NCBI GenBank assembly: GCA_033557465.1
Contig: CM066044.1
Span: 188,844,184 to 188,908,183 of the forward strand
Length of the DNA stretch: 64,000 nucleotides
Origin: Ichthyophis bannanicus
Lineage: Eukaryota; Chordata; Amphibia; Gymnophiona; Ichthyophiidae
Direction of reading: 5' to 3'
Shown one piece after another: positions 43,944 through 54,686 of this stretch. Numbering within the stretch: position 1 is the first letter of the stretch; the number at the start of each line of letters is the position of its first letter. A program made the position numbers and the translations under genes. The notes under the pieces are model-generated. The model worked only from the letters and a program-made list of their open reading frames with translations. It searched no databases and was not told where the DNA came from.

Positions 43944-44803
43944 CCAAGCTTGATGTAAGTCATTAACCTTTGCAACTGCTCCTTTTAGTTTTTTCTTAAC
44001 TGCAACTCGCCTTCAGAACAATATCTCTAAAAGACGAAGTGAAATACCTGGGCATTATCTTGGATAAAAATCTAAACCTGCAATCACATATAAATAAAAC
44101 CATAATAAAGGCGTATCAGCGAATGAAGCTCATCAGGAGACTTCAACCGATCCTCAGCCATAATCATTTTCGCACCATATGTCAAGCAGTCATTATCCCA
44201 ATTTTAGATTACGTAAACTCAATATATTAGGGTCTGCCCATAAAATCTATACACCAACTTTAATTAGTACAGAGCACCATAGCACGCATCATTATGGGCA
44301 TAGCCAAGCATGAACATATTACACCTATATTCCAACAACTGCACTGGCTACCAATAACTGCACAGGTGAGATTTAAGACAACCATGAACATATTCAAGAT
44401 TATTAACTATGGTCAGAGGATGTCCTTTACAGATTATTGTCCAAGGACTCAACTATCAAGCCCAAATGATCTAAGAGTATGAACAAGCTTCACCTATCTT
44501 CAGGGCACCATAAAACTAAACATTCTCAGCGCCTGCACTCTGGAATTCTCTTCCAGATGAATTAAGAGCCATAAAAGACATCAAGGATTTCTGAAAATCC
44601 CTCAAGACCCTATTATTCACAGAAGTCTATGATTGTGGGATGTACCCACTGATGTATAACACAGAGCAAAGAACTAATTAATCTATGTCTCTATGTATGT
44701 CTTGTCATCCCTTCCCTTCTGTTCTATGTAAATCCACAATTGTATCATTAACCACTTTGATTGAAGGATAACGTGGTATACAAATCCGGTTAAATAAATA
44801 AAT

Positions 44804-47086
44804 AAATTATCTGGCTCTAAGGGATACTAGCAAAAGATTGAAGTTAGGGCATATCAACAGAGAAGTTCTAATAAAGATAAACGTAACCCAAAGACCCTTA
44901 AGCACAGAGGAGACAGAGCTTAAAGATTCCAAATTACCCCTACCTACCGAAAACCAGATTAATATGAATAAAATACAGCCTCTAAAATGCTAGTATGCAA
45001 ATGCTATAAGCTTAAAAAACAAGACAGGAGAGTTAGAATATATAGCAGTAAATAAGAGGTTAAATATGATTGGTATCTCAGAGACCTGGTGGAAGGAGGA
45101 CAACTAGTGGGACACTATGATACCTGGGTACAAATTATATTGCAGTGATAGAGATCAAATTGATGGAGGGATTGCGCTCTATATTAGAGAGGGCATTGAG
45201 TCACAGAGGATTAAAGTGTTGCAGATTGAAATTCCATGTAAAAAGGGGTAGGCGATCGCAGTGGGGATGTACTACTGACCGCCTGGCCAGAATGAACAAA
45301 TGGATGATGAAATGCTCAAAGAAATCAGGGAAGTTAACAAAAGTTATAATACAGAGCAGCTAGTTCATAAACCAACAAGATGGGAAGCCATTTTGGACCT
45401 AGTTCTTAGTGGTACACAAGATCTGGTGCAAGAGATAAGCATGTTGGGGCCACTTGGCAATAGTAATCATAGCATTGATCGTGTTTGATTTCATAAATGG
45501 AGGGACAGCAAGGAAATCCACAGCACTGCCTTTTAACTTTCAAAAGGGAGATTATAATAAAATGAGGAAAATAGTTAAGAAAAAACTGAAAGGAGCAGTT
45601 GAAACGGTTAAAGACTTACATCAAGCTTGGGTGTTGTCTAAAAATACTATCTTGGAAGCCCAGACCAGCTGTATTCCATGCTTTAAGAAAGTGGAAGGAA
45701 ATCCAAAAAACTGCCAGCATGGTTTAAAGGTGAGGTCAGAAAGGCTGTTGTTGCCAAAAAAGCATCTTTCAGGAAATGAAAAAAAGAGCCAAATGACGAA
45801 AACTGGAAACAGCACAAGCACTGGCAAGTTAGATGCAAGGTATTGATAAGGCAGGGAGAGAGAGAATTTGGGGAAGAAGCTTGCTGTGGAAGAAAAAACA
45901 CGTAATAAAGACTTTTTCAAGTTCATTCGTAGCAAAAAACCTGTGAGAGTCAGTTGGACCATTAGATGATAGAGGGGTAAAGGGGGACTAAGAGGGGACT
46001 AGGCCATAACAGAGAGGCTGAATGAATTCTTTTCTTCAGTCTTTACTGATGAAGATGTAGGGAAGTTACCCATGAATGAAATGGTATTTAAAGGTGATGC
46101 ATTGGAAGAAATGAAAGAAATATCAATAAACCAGGAAGATTTATTATAACTATTTGCTAAAGAGTAACAAATCACCTGGACTATAGGGTATACACCGGAG
46201 GGTGTTGAAAGAACTGAAATATGAGATTGCAGAGCTACTAATAGTATTCTGTGAACAATCATTAAAATCATCTGTAGTACCTGAAGATTGGCGAATGGCC
46301 AATGTAATGCCAATTTTAAAAAGGTTCCAGGGCTGATCCGGGAAACTAAAGGCTGGTGAGCCTGACATCAGTAGTGGACAAAATGGTAGAAAACATTATA
46401 AAGAACAAAATTACTGAACATGTAGATAGTCAGGTTGAATGGGAGAAAGCCAACGTGGCTTTAGCCAAGGAAGGCCTTAGTCTTACTAATCTGTTATATT
46501 TTTTGAAGGTGTGACTAAACAGATAGACAAAGGTGAGCCTGTTGATACGTATCAGGATTTTCAGAAAGCCTTTGACAAGGTCCCTCATGAGAGACTTTTG
46601 GCGAAGTTAAAAAGCCATGGGATAGGAGGCAGTGTACATTGTGGATCAGGAACTGGTTAAAAGATAGAAAAGCAGACGGTAGGGCTGAATGACCAATTTT
46701 CTCAATGGAGAAAGGAGAATAGTAATGTGGGCAAGTGTAAAGTTATGCGCCTAGGAAAAAACAACCTAATGTGGAGCCTTACACGATGCAAGGCTCCACA
46801 TTAGGAACCACCACCAAGGAAAAAGATTTAGGCATCATTGTGGATAACACGTTGAAACCCTCCGCCCAGTGTGCAGCGGCGGCCAAGAAAGCAAAATAGA
46901 ATGCTAGGAATCATAAGGAAAGGAATGGAGAATAAAACAAAGGATTTTATAATGCCTCTGTATCGTTTCATGGTGCTTTTTGGGAAACTGCTTGGGACTT
47001 GGGACCTGGATTGGCCACTGTTGAAAACAGGATACTGGGCTTGATGGACCTTGGTCTGACCCAGTATGGCATTTCTTATGTTCAGC
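44804..47086 (+). mobile_element. CR1-clade LINE, endonuclease to 3' UTR with internal deletions
   Basis: ISETWWKEDN and PGYKLYCSDRDQIDGGIALY are endonuclease motifs near 45075-45180. LDLVLSGTQDLVQEI and GNSNHSID mark the endonuclease end at about 45400-45480. The linker (KMRKIVKKKLKGAVET) and RT pieces (SPGL-IHRRVLKELKYEIAE-like, [18 protein letters not shown]) follow. A deletion near 46725 joins RT to GKCKVMRLG, and another near 46978 removes the C-terminus. The 3' end at 47020-47086 reads GGACCTTGGTCTGACCCAGT. Stops are common. Confidence 0.82.
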
Positions 47087-47160
47087 GCCGGCAGCTAGCT
47101 ACTGTAGGAGTGCTAGCCACTGGCACTGAATATCTGGCCCTATATTTTTAACAGTTGTAT
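47087..47160. mobile_element. MITE family 2, terminal scrap
   Basis: GCTAGCCACTGGCACTGAATATCTGG has the end words of the family. Only about 70 bases remain. Confidence 0.4.
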
Positions 47161-47189
47161 TTTAGTTTGCATTGAAAACTATATTGAGT

Positions 47190-47876
47190 TTGTAACCGGG
47201 TAGCCGGACCCGGCACTCCCCCCTTTCAACTTATCCTCCCCGTCCCATTCAATCCCTCTTTCACCCTTTCCCACAAATTGCACAGACAGCCTTTTGTGGT
47301 AACAACTGGTCGCAGCTTTATTTCCAAACAACATACTGAACATTAAACAGGAATAATGATCCAACAAACCCCCAGCGGCGCGATGCGTCACCAGCCATGC
47401 AATTAGCAAGGCGACCTCGCCTCTGCTCCAGGCATGGTCTCACCACCGGCAACGTTCCTACCACCCCTATCCGACTTCGCCATATTACTAGCAAAAGTCT
47501 TCCAGGGGTAGTCCGGGTCGAGGGCACCCCGCCCCTGTCCCAAGTCGCCTAAGGCTCCGGACCCCGGAAACCTCCGGGATCCCGCTTCTCACCCCCCCGC
47601 TGCGACACCCCAATTCCATGCCCCCCATCTCACTGCAAGAATGGGTGGGCGGGTGGGCTAATCGCCCTCCAGTCTCACTGCATGTGCTCCGGCCATGACT
47701 GCGCACACCGGAGCACATGGCAACTCCTCCCTGATTGGTTCCGCTCGCCCCCATCCACCGAGCGGAGCCAATCGATTCAAAAGACGCGTGCAGCATCCCC
47801 ACGCTACTGGGACTTAAGCCCCCCCCCTTTCCTCAGACGCGAAAGGGTCCCGTGCCGGGCCGGGCACCCGGTTACG
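47190..47876. mobile_element. GC-rich CpG-dense block with inverted ends; MITE or solo LTR
   Basis: The left end GTAACCGGGTAGCCGG with CCCGGCAC pairs with the right end GTGCCGGG with CCGGGCACCCGGTTAC (about 24 bases, few mismatches). Inside are two hairpins: GTGCTCCGG/CCGGAGCAC near 47685-47717, and GATTGGTTCCGCTCG/CGAGCGGAGCCAATC near 47733-47774, each arm of the latter holding a CCAAT word. Read on the minus strand there is an AATAAA at about 47316. CpG density far exceeds the surroundings. It could be a solo LTR, a non-autonomous DNA element, or a promoter island captured in one. No TSD is obvious. Confidence 0.5.
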
Positions 47877-48029
47877 CGCGGGCGCCGGGACCCTGCCCGC
47901 GCCCTTATTACTTTTAAGAAAGACAGTATATACATTGACGTACATTTTGGCATACAATCTTAAAGTTCCCAGTGGATGTACCTATGTCATTGAAGCTGTT
48001 GATGTGTTCAATTTGCAAAGAAAAAAAAA

Positions 48030-48365
48030 TAATAATAATAATTGTAATGAAATACTCCATAAATTGTGTTTCAGATTTTGGAAACTTCTCCCACGATTAA
48101 GAGAAGGCATGCCTGGAACAAACTACCTGATTCTGTGTGTCAGGCTTCATCTCTGTCCCTTTTCAAATCCAGGCTGAAAACACCTCTTTGAGGCAGCTTT
48201 TGGATCGTGATCCGCTTCAACTCTTGTGTGTTTCCTTACCATTCCCCTTGACATTTTCTTGTCCTCAGCTCTCATGAGCAGGGGCTGTCTTTTACTTGTG
48301 TCTGTTCAGCGCTGCGTATGCCTTGAAGCGCTATACAAATGATCAGTAGTAATAGTAGTAGAAAC
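48030..48365 (+). mobile_element. CR1/L2-type LINE 3' end with (TAG)n tail
   Basis: HAWNKLPDSV-like and LSLFKSRLKTPL are the protein end. The UTR contains CTCATGAGCAGGGGC and CTGTTCAGCGCTGCGTATGCC, and ends AGCGCTATACAAATGATCAG with TAGTAATAGTAGTAG. It is the same family as 18460-18735. Confidence 0.75.
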
Positions 48366-48900
48366 ACCACCCACAATAATACAGGTGTCCGATGGTACAC
48401 AGAAACATGCCACAGTACTAAAAACTGCCTCTTTTATGCTGTGTTTCTGGATTTTGTGCAAAACTGGGACATACTCATTAACACTGACCCATAGCAGCAG
48501 GCCAGCGTGACAAGACATTGGATAGCAGCAGGACTCAAGTCAGGCTTTCATTCTTCCTTTCATAAAATAAAAATGTTTAAGCCACTTTATTTTGCTGAAG
48601 AACAAGGGCATAGCCGGTGACCAATGAAATTACCAACAGCGATGCAAACCTCAATGAAAGAAAATAAGAATATCTCAAATGAAAAAAAGAGAGAACTGTC
48701 ATAGTGACTGCCATGTTTTTTTGATGAGAACAGGCCTTAATTTCCCTTCCATGGCAAGTCTGGAGACATACTAAACTTCCAATTAATGTCGATAGCATTG
48801 TCCAGATACTTCTGTCACCACGATCACCCCCAAATCTAATGATAAAGCAGCAGATGCTTGTAAAATAAAGTTTTTAGATGCTTCAATTCGCAATTGAGAG
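48366..48900. other. no gene seen
   Basis: AT-rich sequence with short frames on the minus strand (48306-48518, 48577-48798) lacking recognisable motifs. Confidence 0.35.
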
Positions 48901-49097
48901 GTGGAGGAGTAACCTAGTGGTTACAGCCATAGCCTGGTGACCAGGAGACCGGGGTTTGATTCTCACTGGCACACCTTGGGCAAGTCACTTTACCCTCCAT
49001 TTCCTCGGAAGAAAGACCTGGCAATCTATTTCCAGTCACATCTTGCCAAGAAATCCAGGGGCTGCTGTGTTGCCAGGAGTCAGCAATGGTTCAACAG
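48901..49097 (+). mobile_element. tRNA-derived SINE, second copy
   Basis: GTAACCTAGTGGTTACAGC (A box), GACCGGGGTTTGATTCTC (B box) and CCTTGGGCAAGTCACTTTACC are collinear with 38003-38228. So are CCATTTCCTCGGAAGAAAGA and AAGAAATCCAGGGGCTGC. The 3' end is lost after CAGGAGTCAGCAATGG. Confidence 0.78.
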
Positions 49098-49140
49098 TAT
49101 ACTTTGCATTGCATTTAGCAACTGAAACAGATAACATTAT

Positions 49141-49690
49141 GGGGATCATTTTAGAATCTCTATTCATGAGTTGGATGTCTGAAAATATAACATGGAGGCC
49201 TCCCAGAAGGGAAGCTGGAATGCAGCACAGGGGCATGGTGGAGGTGTGCCCTAGGTACAGCAAGGGAGCTGCATGTGGCAGAGAGATCTCAGAATGGCGC
49301 AGATGCGTCAGGCCCTGGTTGTTGAGGTGTCCATGCCTGTACTATCACCTAAGCAGGAATAAGGTGCAAAATAGTGCTTGTTTCATGGCTGTAACACTTC
49401 CAGGGGCAAGAGCAAAAGGTGCGGACATAGCAGCGGCCAATAGTTCCTGGCCAGTACATACATACTTCAAACATAATACTGGTGTGCTACTGTACATCTA
49501 AGCACTCTATCAGAAATGGCAAGCCGTGCACATACGGGGTCCTGCTATCTGTACGGGGCCCGTCTCCAGACCCAGTTATTGGAACATTCATTTTTCGTGA
49601 TGGAAACGGAATGATTTCCGAAGACACGGCTGCCAGTCTCCCAGTTTTTGGATGTCCCAGATTTTTTTCTAGGTGTCTCATTAAAATGCC
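49141..49690. mobile_element. MITE family 3 copy
   Basis: GGGGATCATTTTAGAATC at the left and TCATTAAAATGCC at the right mark the ends. The interior parallels 39574-40083 in reverse (TATTCATGAGTTGGATGTC, GAAGCTGGAATG, CATGGTG). It lies directly after the SINE. Confidence 0.55.
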
Positions 49691-49719
49691 ACTTTTTATG
49701 GACATGCCTTCATATTATA

Positions 49720-50390
49720 GGCCCGATTCTGTCCCGAACATACATGCCCTATGTATGCCCGGTCTGAACCAGACGTACAGAGGCCGTCGTGATTCTGATC
49801 CCACGGGGCACGTCTAGCCCCTCAGGATCAGAATCGCAATTAGGCCTGTACGTGCAGGCCGGGACTGCGATTTAGCCCAGCCTGCTCGTACAGGCCCTGC
49901 CCGACTAAATCAATCAGGATAGTTCAATGGAGCCGCCGTGCCATGGTATCTGGTTGCCATGGCACGGCGGCTCCATTGAAGAGCCGCGATCCCCGGACGC
50001 CAGCACTGGCAACGATTTCCCCGCAGCCCGACCCCCGATCTGGCCTCTTAAGGCCAGGGAATGCCTTTGTACCCCCCCCCCCCCATCTCATCTGCACCAA
50101 GGCTGCCAATCCCCGATGTCTAGGGAAGTTATTCCACCTCGGAGGTGGAATAACTTCACCGTACAGGTTGCCAGCCCCGGACATACAGGGCCGACATTAG
50201 AATCAACCCTGTATGTCCAGGGCTGATGACCACCCACCGCCCACCCTAACTCCGCCCCTGATCCATCCCCGACTAAGTTCCCCGTATAACCAGCAGGGAA
50301 GTTAGCTGCCGGCATGAAGGGGCACAAATAGCGGAATTGGATGTCCTGTTGGGACGTCCTTCCCCGCTATTCGCAGGTCGGAATGACCCT
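49720..50390. mobile_element. MITE family 5 with perfect hairpins (about 670 bp)
   Basis: It starts GGCCCGATTCTGTCCCG and ends GTCGGAATGACCC, with a weak inverted match. It contains a 24-bp perfect stem at 49923-49980, a 16-bp stem at 50125-50157, and a GGACATACAGGG...CCCTGTATGTCC pair at about 50180-50220. It is GC-rich. A second copy is at 63036-63741. No protein. The L2-like LINE tail follows at once. Confidence 0.65.
49923..49980. repeat. perfect 24-bp inverted repeat, 10-base loop
   Basis: The left arm is 49923-49946 and the right arm is 49957-49980. Key text is GGAGCCGCCGTGCCATGG, repeated in reverse complement. In the second family copy (63172-63230) the arms are mutated, so perfection here implies youth or gene conversion. 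Confidence 0.9.
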
Positions 50391-52254
50391 CTATTTATTT
50401 ATTTATTTACATTTTCTTATATACCGCTCTATTTTCCATCAGTGCGGTTTACATGGAACATTTTACATACACATTTCAAATGACTTGATTTGTGTTTACA
50501 AATAACAGAAATAGGAACTTGGAAAGAAACAGGGGTAACTATTTACATCTGTATAATGCGAATTGATTGGACATTTGCGTAGCTTTGCCTAGCTGGATGG
50601 TGAGTGATCAGTGGTGCTGTCATCTGGGTAATGTAAGAGGAAGAGGTAATGTTTCATGGCTTTTCTAAACTGGGTTAGATTGGTGATATTGTGTGGAAGG
50701 GTGTTCCAGCATTTAGGTGCGGCTAGCTTAAAAGCCCTGTTCGTTGTGCTTTGGCAATACTTGGTCGTTTCTTTTGGGACTACTAGTTTATTGGCGGCAT
50801 GAGATCTTCTAGATCTATTAGGGGGGGTTATCAGTATGAGATCGGATAATGAAGATGGGGCGAGTCCGTTTATGATCTTGAAGGTCATTAGTATGGTCTT
50901 GAATGTAATCCTGCCTTTTATAGGGAGCCAATGTAATTGTTTCAGGATGGGTGTCATGTGTTCCCTCATGGCAGCGCCCTGAAGAACTCGTGCTGCTGAG
51001 TTCATTGCTAGCTGTAATGTAAGCAAAGTGGATTGTGGTAGACCATGGAGTATTGCATTGGCATAGTCGATATGTGGTAAGACCAGAGATTGATACACTG
51101 TCCGGAAGTCATCTGGTTCAAGTAGGGAGCGTAGGTGTCTGAGGGATCGGATTTTATGGTATACGGCTCTTGCTACATTGCTTATATGGGTCTTCATGTC
51201 TAGTTGCTGGTCAAGTGTGACTCCCAGGTATCTGATGGAGGGTTTGGTCAGAAGTTCTGCATCTTGGACCTTCAAGTAAGGAGGAGTGATGAAATTTGGG
51301 TTCCTTGTGATGAAAAGGACTTTGGTTTTCTTATGTTGTATCTGAAGATTTTGCGTTTGGAGCCAGCTGGATACTGCGTCGAAACAGTCTGTCAGTGGGG
51401 AAAGGTCAGGGTTCTCAGTAGTGAATGGCATATATAGGAGAACATCATCAGCGTACAACAGACAGCTCACCTTGAAGGACCGGATGATCTCGCAGATAGG
51501 TTGCATATATATATTAAACATGAGTGCAGAGAGAGATGATCCTTGCGGGACCTCTTGACTCTGGTGGAAAGGTTCTGATGTTGTTTCTCCTGATCTTACG
51601 TGTTGCCATCTATCGGAGAGATACGACTTGCACCATTTAAGTGCAGAGTCACATATCCCCTTCTCCTGGAGGCGGTGTAGGAGGAGATCATGGCAGACTG
51701 AGTCGAACATGGCTGCGATGTCTAAGAAGATGAGCACATATCCCTGGCGTATGTTATCAATTCCTGTTATTATGGTACTGAAGAGGATGGTGAGGAGAGT
51801 CTCCACGCCGTGAGCAGCTCTAAAACCGTGCTGACAAGAATCAAGTGGGGCAGAAGCATCAATATGTTCTTGGATTTGTGTTTGAACTTCTTTTTCGATG
51901 ATTTTCGCCAAGAGTGGGATGCTTGATATTGGCCTATATGAGTCTGGCTTCTTAGGGTCAAGCTTACTGTTCTTTAGTAGTGGCCTGATAGAGGTACGTT
52001 TGAGGGATTGGGCAAAGGTCCCATTTGTGAAGGAGCAGTCCATTAGCTTGGATAGAAAAGGGCTGACAGTCGATCGTAGCTCTTTTATCCAGAACACCGG
52101 GCAAGGGTCGGTTTGTGCAGTGGTTGTGTTGATTCCAGCGATTATATCTTCAATTTGTTTTTTAGATGGCTTGGAAAAAATGGACAGTGGTGCTAGTGAT
52201 CCTGGTTTGATTGGAGTGTTGGGGGCAGTGAACTTATTGGTATGAGTTTTACTT
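50391..52254 (-). mobile_element. L2-like LINE, RT and 3' end, 5'-truncated
   Basis: The (AAAT)n tail is at 50391-50410 in minus orientation, preceded by a short 3' UTR and a long open frame. The open register continues upstream of the annotated start to about 52250 (FSKPSKKQIEDIIAGINTTT), so the element begins in the linker after the endonuclease. It is the best-preserved LINE copy in the window. Confidence 0.9.
50589..52097 (-). CDS. L2-like reverse transcriptase, 502-codon open frame
   Basis: The frame covers YRPISSIPLLAKIIEK (residues 54-69), QHGFRAAHGVET (89-100), FLDIAAMFDSV (124-134, first catalytic Asp at 126), VPQGSSLSALMFN (183-195) and CLLYADDVLLY (212-222, YADD at 215-218). YLGVTLDQQLDMKTHIS and the C-terminal LHWLPIKGRITFKT and FRKAMKHYLF follow. 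All RT catalytic residues are present. The start listed is a GTG inside a longer open register, not a true initiator. No endonuclease is attached, so the copy could not retrotranspose by itself. Confidence 0.9.
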   Translation of the reverse strand: MFWIKELRSTVSPFLSKLMDCSFTNGTFAQSLKRTSIRPLLKNSKLDPKKPDSYRPISSIPLLAKIIEKEVQTQIQEHIDASAPLDSCQHGFRAAHGVETLLTILFSTIITGIDNIRQGYVLIFLDIAAMFDSVCHDLLLHRLQEKGICDSALKWCKSYLSDRWQHVRSGETTSEPFHQSQEVPQGSSLSALMFNIYMQPICEIIRSFKVSCLLYADDVLLYMPFTTENPDLSPLTDCFDAVSSWLQTQNLQIQHKKTKVLFITRNPNFITPPYLKVQDAELLTKPSIRYLGVTLDQQLDMKTHISNVARAVYHKIRSLRHLRSLLEPDDFRTVYQSLVLPHIDYANAILHGLPQSTLLTLQLAMNSAARVLQGAAMREHMTPILKQLHWLPIKGRITFKTILMTFKIINGLAPSSLSDLILITPPNRSRRSHAANKLVVPKETTKYCQSTTNRAFKLAAPKCWNTLPHNITNLTQFRKAMKHYLFLLHYPDDSTTDHSPSS

Positions 52255-52607
52255 CATTTCTAGGGGGATATTCATGAGTAAAGTTTATTTTTTAAACATC
52301 TTCTCTAATCTCTCCCAGCATTGTGAGCTTAATTTTTTTCATTTCTCTGGCACTACAAGACATACACAGCACTGTACAGGTACAGATAAGAGACTGTGGA
52401 ATTTATAAGCACATTCATATCAAACCTCCATTTAGGCCCTCTCAGTAATCCTGATACTTGCAGAGTAGGATTACAATACAAAAACTTCAATGTCAACAGA
52501 AGGATGGAGAGATATATTTAACAAGAGGAGCCGCAAATCTTTAATTATGCGCTTGACACCAGAGATGTGTGAACAACTGAAGATCAAACATGAGCTAGGT
52601 GAATTTC
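52255..52607. other. spacer with a LINE scrap
   Basis: CACTACAAGACATACACAGC and ACTGTACAGGTACAGAT at 52350-52390 match the 3' UTR of the (AGT)n-tailed LINE at 18460. The rest is unassigned. Confidence 0.4.
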
Positions 52608-52690
52608 AGCTTGATTGGAGCTAAACCACTTTGACCCGGAGAAAGGCGGTATAGAAATCCAGCTAAATAAATAAATAAATGCAATAAATA
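52608..52690 (+). mobile_element. L2-like LINE 3' tail
   Basis: GAGCTAAACCACTTTGACCC, then AGGCGGTATAGAAATCCAGC and an AAATAAATAAATAAAT tail. Only the terminal UTR is recognisable. A G-run (52695-52720) follows. Confidence 0.65.
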
Positions 52691-52919
52691 AAATGGGGGC
52701 GGGGGGTGGGGGGGAGGGGATTTGGGCATAATATGAAACAAATCTGAAAAATGTCCCCAAAACCTACATTCAGGACATTGAAAATATGAAGCAAACCTTC
52801 CAATTTAATGAAATCTGCTTCACATTAAAAAAAATTGGGATGAAAACCTTCAACTTTGTCGACTTGTTTGATAAACTTCTTTTGAAAAAGCATGCACATC
52901 TATGTCTGATATACTCGAA

Positions 52920-53312
52920 AAGACATAAGAACAGCATCCTCTCTCCGACAATGGCCAGTTTGGGTCACAAGTATCAGCAGATTCCAAAATGTAGATCTAT
53001 TTCAGATTAAATCAAAATAAACTGAACCATCTAATTTCTCAACAAATAGGGGTGTCCTACATGGAGCGATGGGGGAAGGAGCGGTGTGTTCACCCCTAAA
53101 CAAGGAAACAAAGATATGGGAAGGGGTAAGACATGGGTAGGGGGTGCACCTGCTCCTGGTGGGTGCACCACTAAGCAAAGACATGGGTAGGGGTGCACCT
53201 ACTCCCTAAAAGACATGGGAAGGGGTGCACCTACTCCTGTCATATTTCTGTGCAGACCAGATGGACCATACCGGTCTTTATCTGCCATCACTTACTATGT
53301 TACTATGTAACT
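52920..53312 (+). mobile_element. CR1 3' UTR fragments
   Basis: 53031-53312 matches 30690-30815: CAACAAATAGGGGTG, CACCCCTAAAC, GGTGCACCTACTCC. It ends GGACCATACCGGTCTTTATC and TTACTATGTTACTATG, the CR1 terminus. A GGGGTGCACCTACTCC unit is repeated three or four times. 52920-53030 looks like another CR1 3' scrap in the opposite orientation (AATGGCCAGTTTGGGTCAC). Confidence 0.65.
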
Positions 53313-53760
53313 CATTTCCAATTTCCATGGATGAGCTATGGCTCTTCTAAGTCTACTTCGTTAATCATTTTTATGGACTTTTCCTTGATGACATCCTTTG
53401 GCAAAAGACTACACAGTTTCATTAAGCCCTGCATGAAAAAAAAACTTTTCTACGATTTGTTTTCAATCTGCTGGTTATTTTTTTCATGGAATTTCCGCCT
53501 GTTTTGTGTGGTTTGACAGGTTAAACAACCTTTTCCTATCTAACTGTTCTACCCTAAGGGAGTCATCTCTTCTCCAAGCTGAAGAGCCCTAATCTGTTTA
53601 ACCTTTCTTCATAAAGGAGGTGTTCTTTCCCGCTTAAGCATTTTTGTCACCCTTCTCTGAATCTTTTCTAGTTCAGTTGTATCCTTTTCAAGATGGGGAA
53701 ACCAGAACTGCACCCAGTACTCAAAGTATGCTGTGCACCGGGGCCTTATAATATTGTACT
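53313..53760 (-). mobile_element. CR1 RT C-terminal fragment
   Basis: The minus-strand text gives YWVQFWFPHLEKDTTELEKI, QRRVTKMLK, then [18 protein letters not shown] and the terminal KFFFMQGLMKL-like. It lies tail-to-tail with the plus-strand CR1 end at 53312. Confidence 0.75.
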
Positions 53761-54686
53761 TGAAATTTAAAGTGGCATTCACTGAAGGGAGAAAAGGAAA
53801 ATCTGAAACACCAATGATTAGTCTGGTGATAGACGGTGACACTCTTCTAAAGGGCACATTGGGAATAATTTTATAAAGCATTTTCTGCAAGTAAAGCATG
53901 TTTTGTACATAGAAAATGGCCATAACAACATTGTATTGAGTACACACACATACCAGAATGTGTGCAGACAAGAACACGTATAAACTTTTGCAATATGCAT
54001 GTAGGAATTCCTGGGGACATAGCTTGAGTGGAGCAGGTGTCATGCATATGCATATTTACAAAATATTCATGTGACGCGGAAAGTGCAGAAACGCAGGTGC
54101 ACATTTATGTGAGAGAATTTGTCTGCTATTTGGGCTAGTTCGAGAATATTTATTTTATGAAGGGAATAGATGCTTATGTTGCCTTAATAAAATCAAGCAC
54201 ACAAAATCCTCACCCAAATAAATCCAAGCAAACGTCCGACTTAAATAAAGATCATTTGTTGGACGCCATATTATATATGATCCACCAGCATCTTTTCAGG
54301 TGGAACCGAATACTAGTGAGCCTATTTTTTTTATTATATTTAAAATCATCCCAACATTCAAACAGCACATAAAAGAGAAGTTATTTCTCTACTTTACAAA
54401 TCTGTAAGGATGAAAGACCATAAATCGTCTATTAATCAATCAATCTTCAAGTCCCCGATGTGTCCACAGCATGCCCACACATTTCACAATGGCTGTATCA
54501 AGGGAGTCAATTACAGTATCATTTCATAACTAAATGCTGAATAAGCTCGTCATGTTTCCCAAACAGTTTCTTCATTGACCGGGATGCCAGCCCCTGATTC
54601 TTTTTATCATGGATAAAATTGTCCCTATGTGCTGCTCACCACAACGTCAATTAAGCACTGTTTCTGCAAGATGTGTGCTAGTATTC
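53761..54686. other. degraded MITE family 4 and unassigned DNA
   Basis: GACACTCTTCTAAAGGGCAC and GGAATAATTTTATAAAGC near 53835-53880 and TTTATGTGAGAG near 54105 are MITE-4-like words. 54150-54680 is AT-rich without recognisable features. Confidence 0.35.

Larger units (their letters stand above)
41807..44000 (-). mobile_element. CR1-clade LINE, 2.2 kb, RT nearly whole
   Basis: The minus-strand 3' end carries two AAGAACATAAG units at 41810. Moving 5' there are the C-terminal frames (42091-42600), then RT core 42672-43079 ([40 protein letters not shown]) and the RT N-terminal frame 43275-43943. The 5' truncation is at about 44000, in the KKLKGAV linker. Frameshifts separate the three frames. 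It is very similar to the plus-strand CR1 at 44804-47086. Confidence 0.9.
40484..44803 (+). mobile_element. L2-like LINE, split by CR1, palm region missing
   Basis: 40484-41102 encodes the end of the apurinic endonuclease (LIALGDYNLTSAPGKDT, then WSDHHTLTFTL) and the linker. 41438-41806 encodes the RT start (DRPISSLPFISKIVEKV, HQHGFKP). After the CR1, coding resumes at 44001 with VKYLGIILDKNLNLQSHI and ends with HWLPITAQVRFKTT. The tail TATACAAATCCGGTTAAATAAATAAATAAATT ends at 44803. Compared with 50589-52097, the block holding the FDxV and YADD motifs (about 165 residues) is absent. Confidence 0.85.

Noticed and set aside
47318..47802. Minus-strand frames in the GC-rich block as an exon
   Set aside because: Frames are short, Gly/Arg-rich and overlap in several registers as expected of GC-rich DNA; no splice signals or domain recognised.
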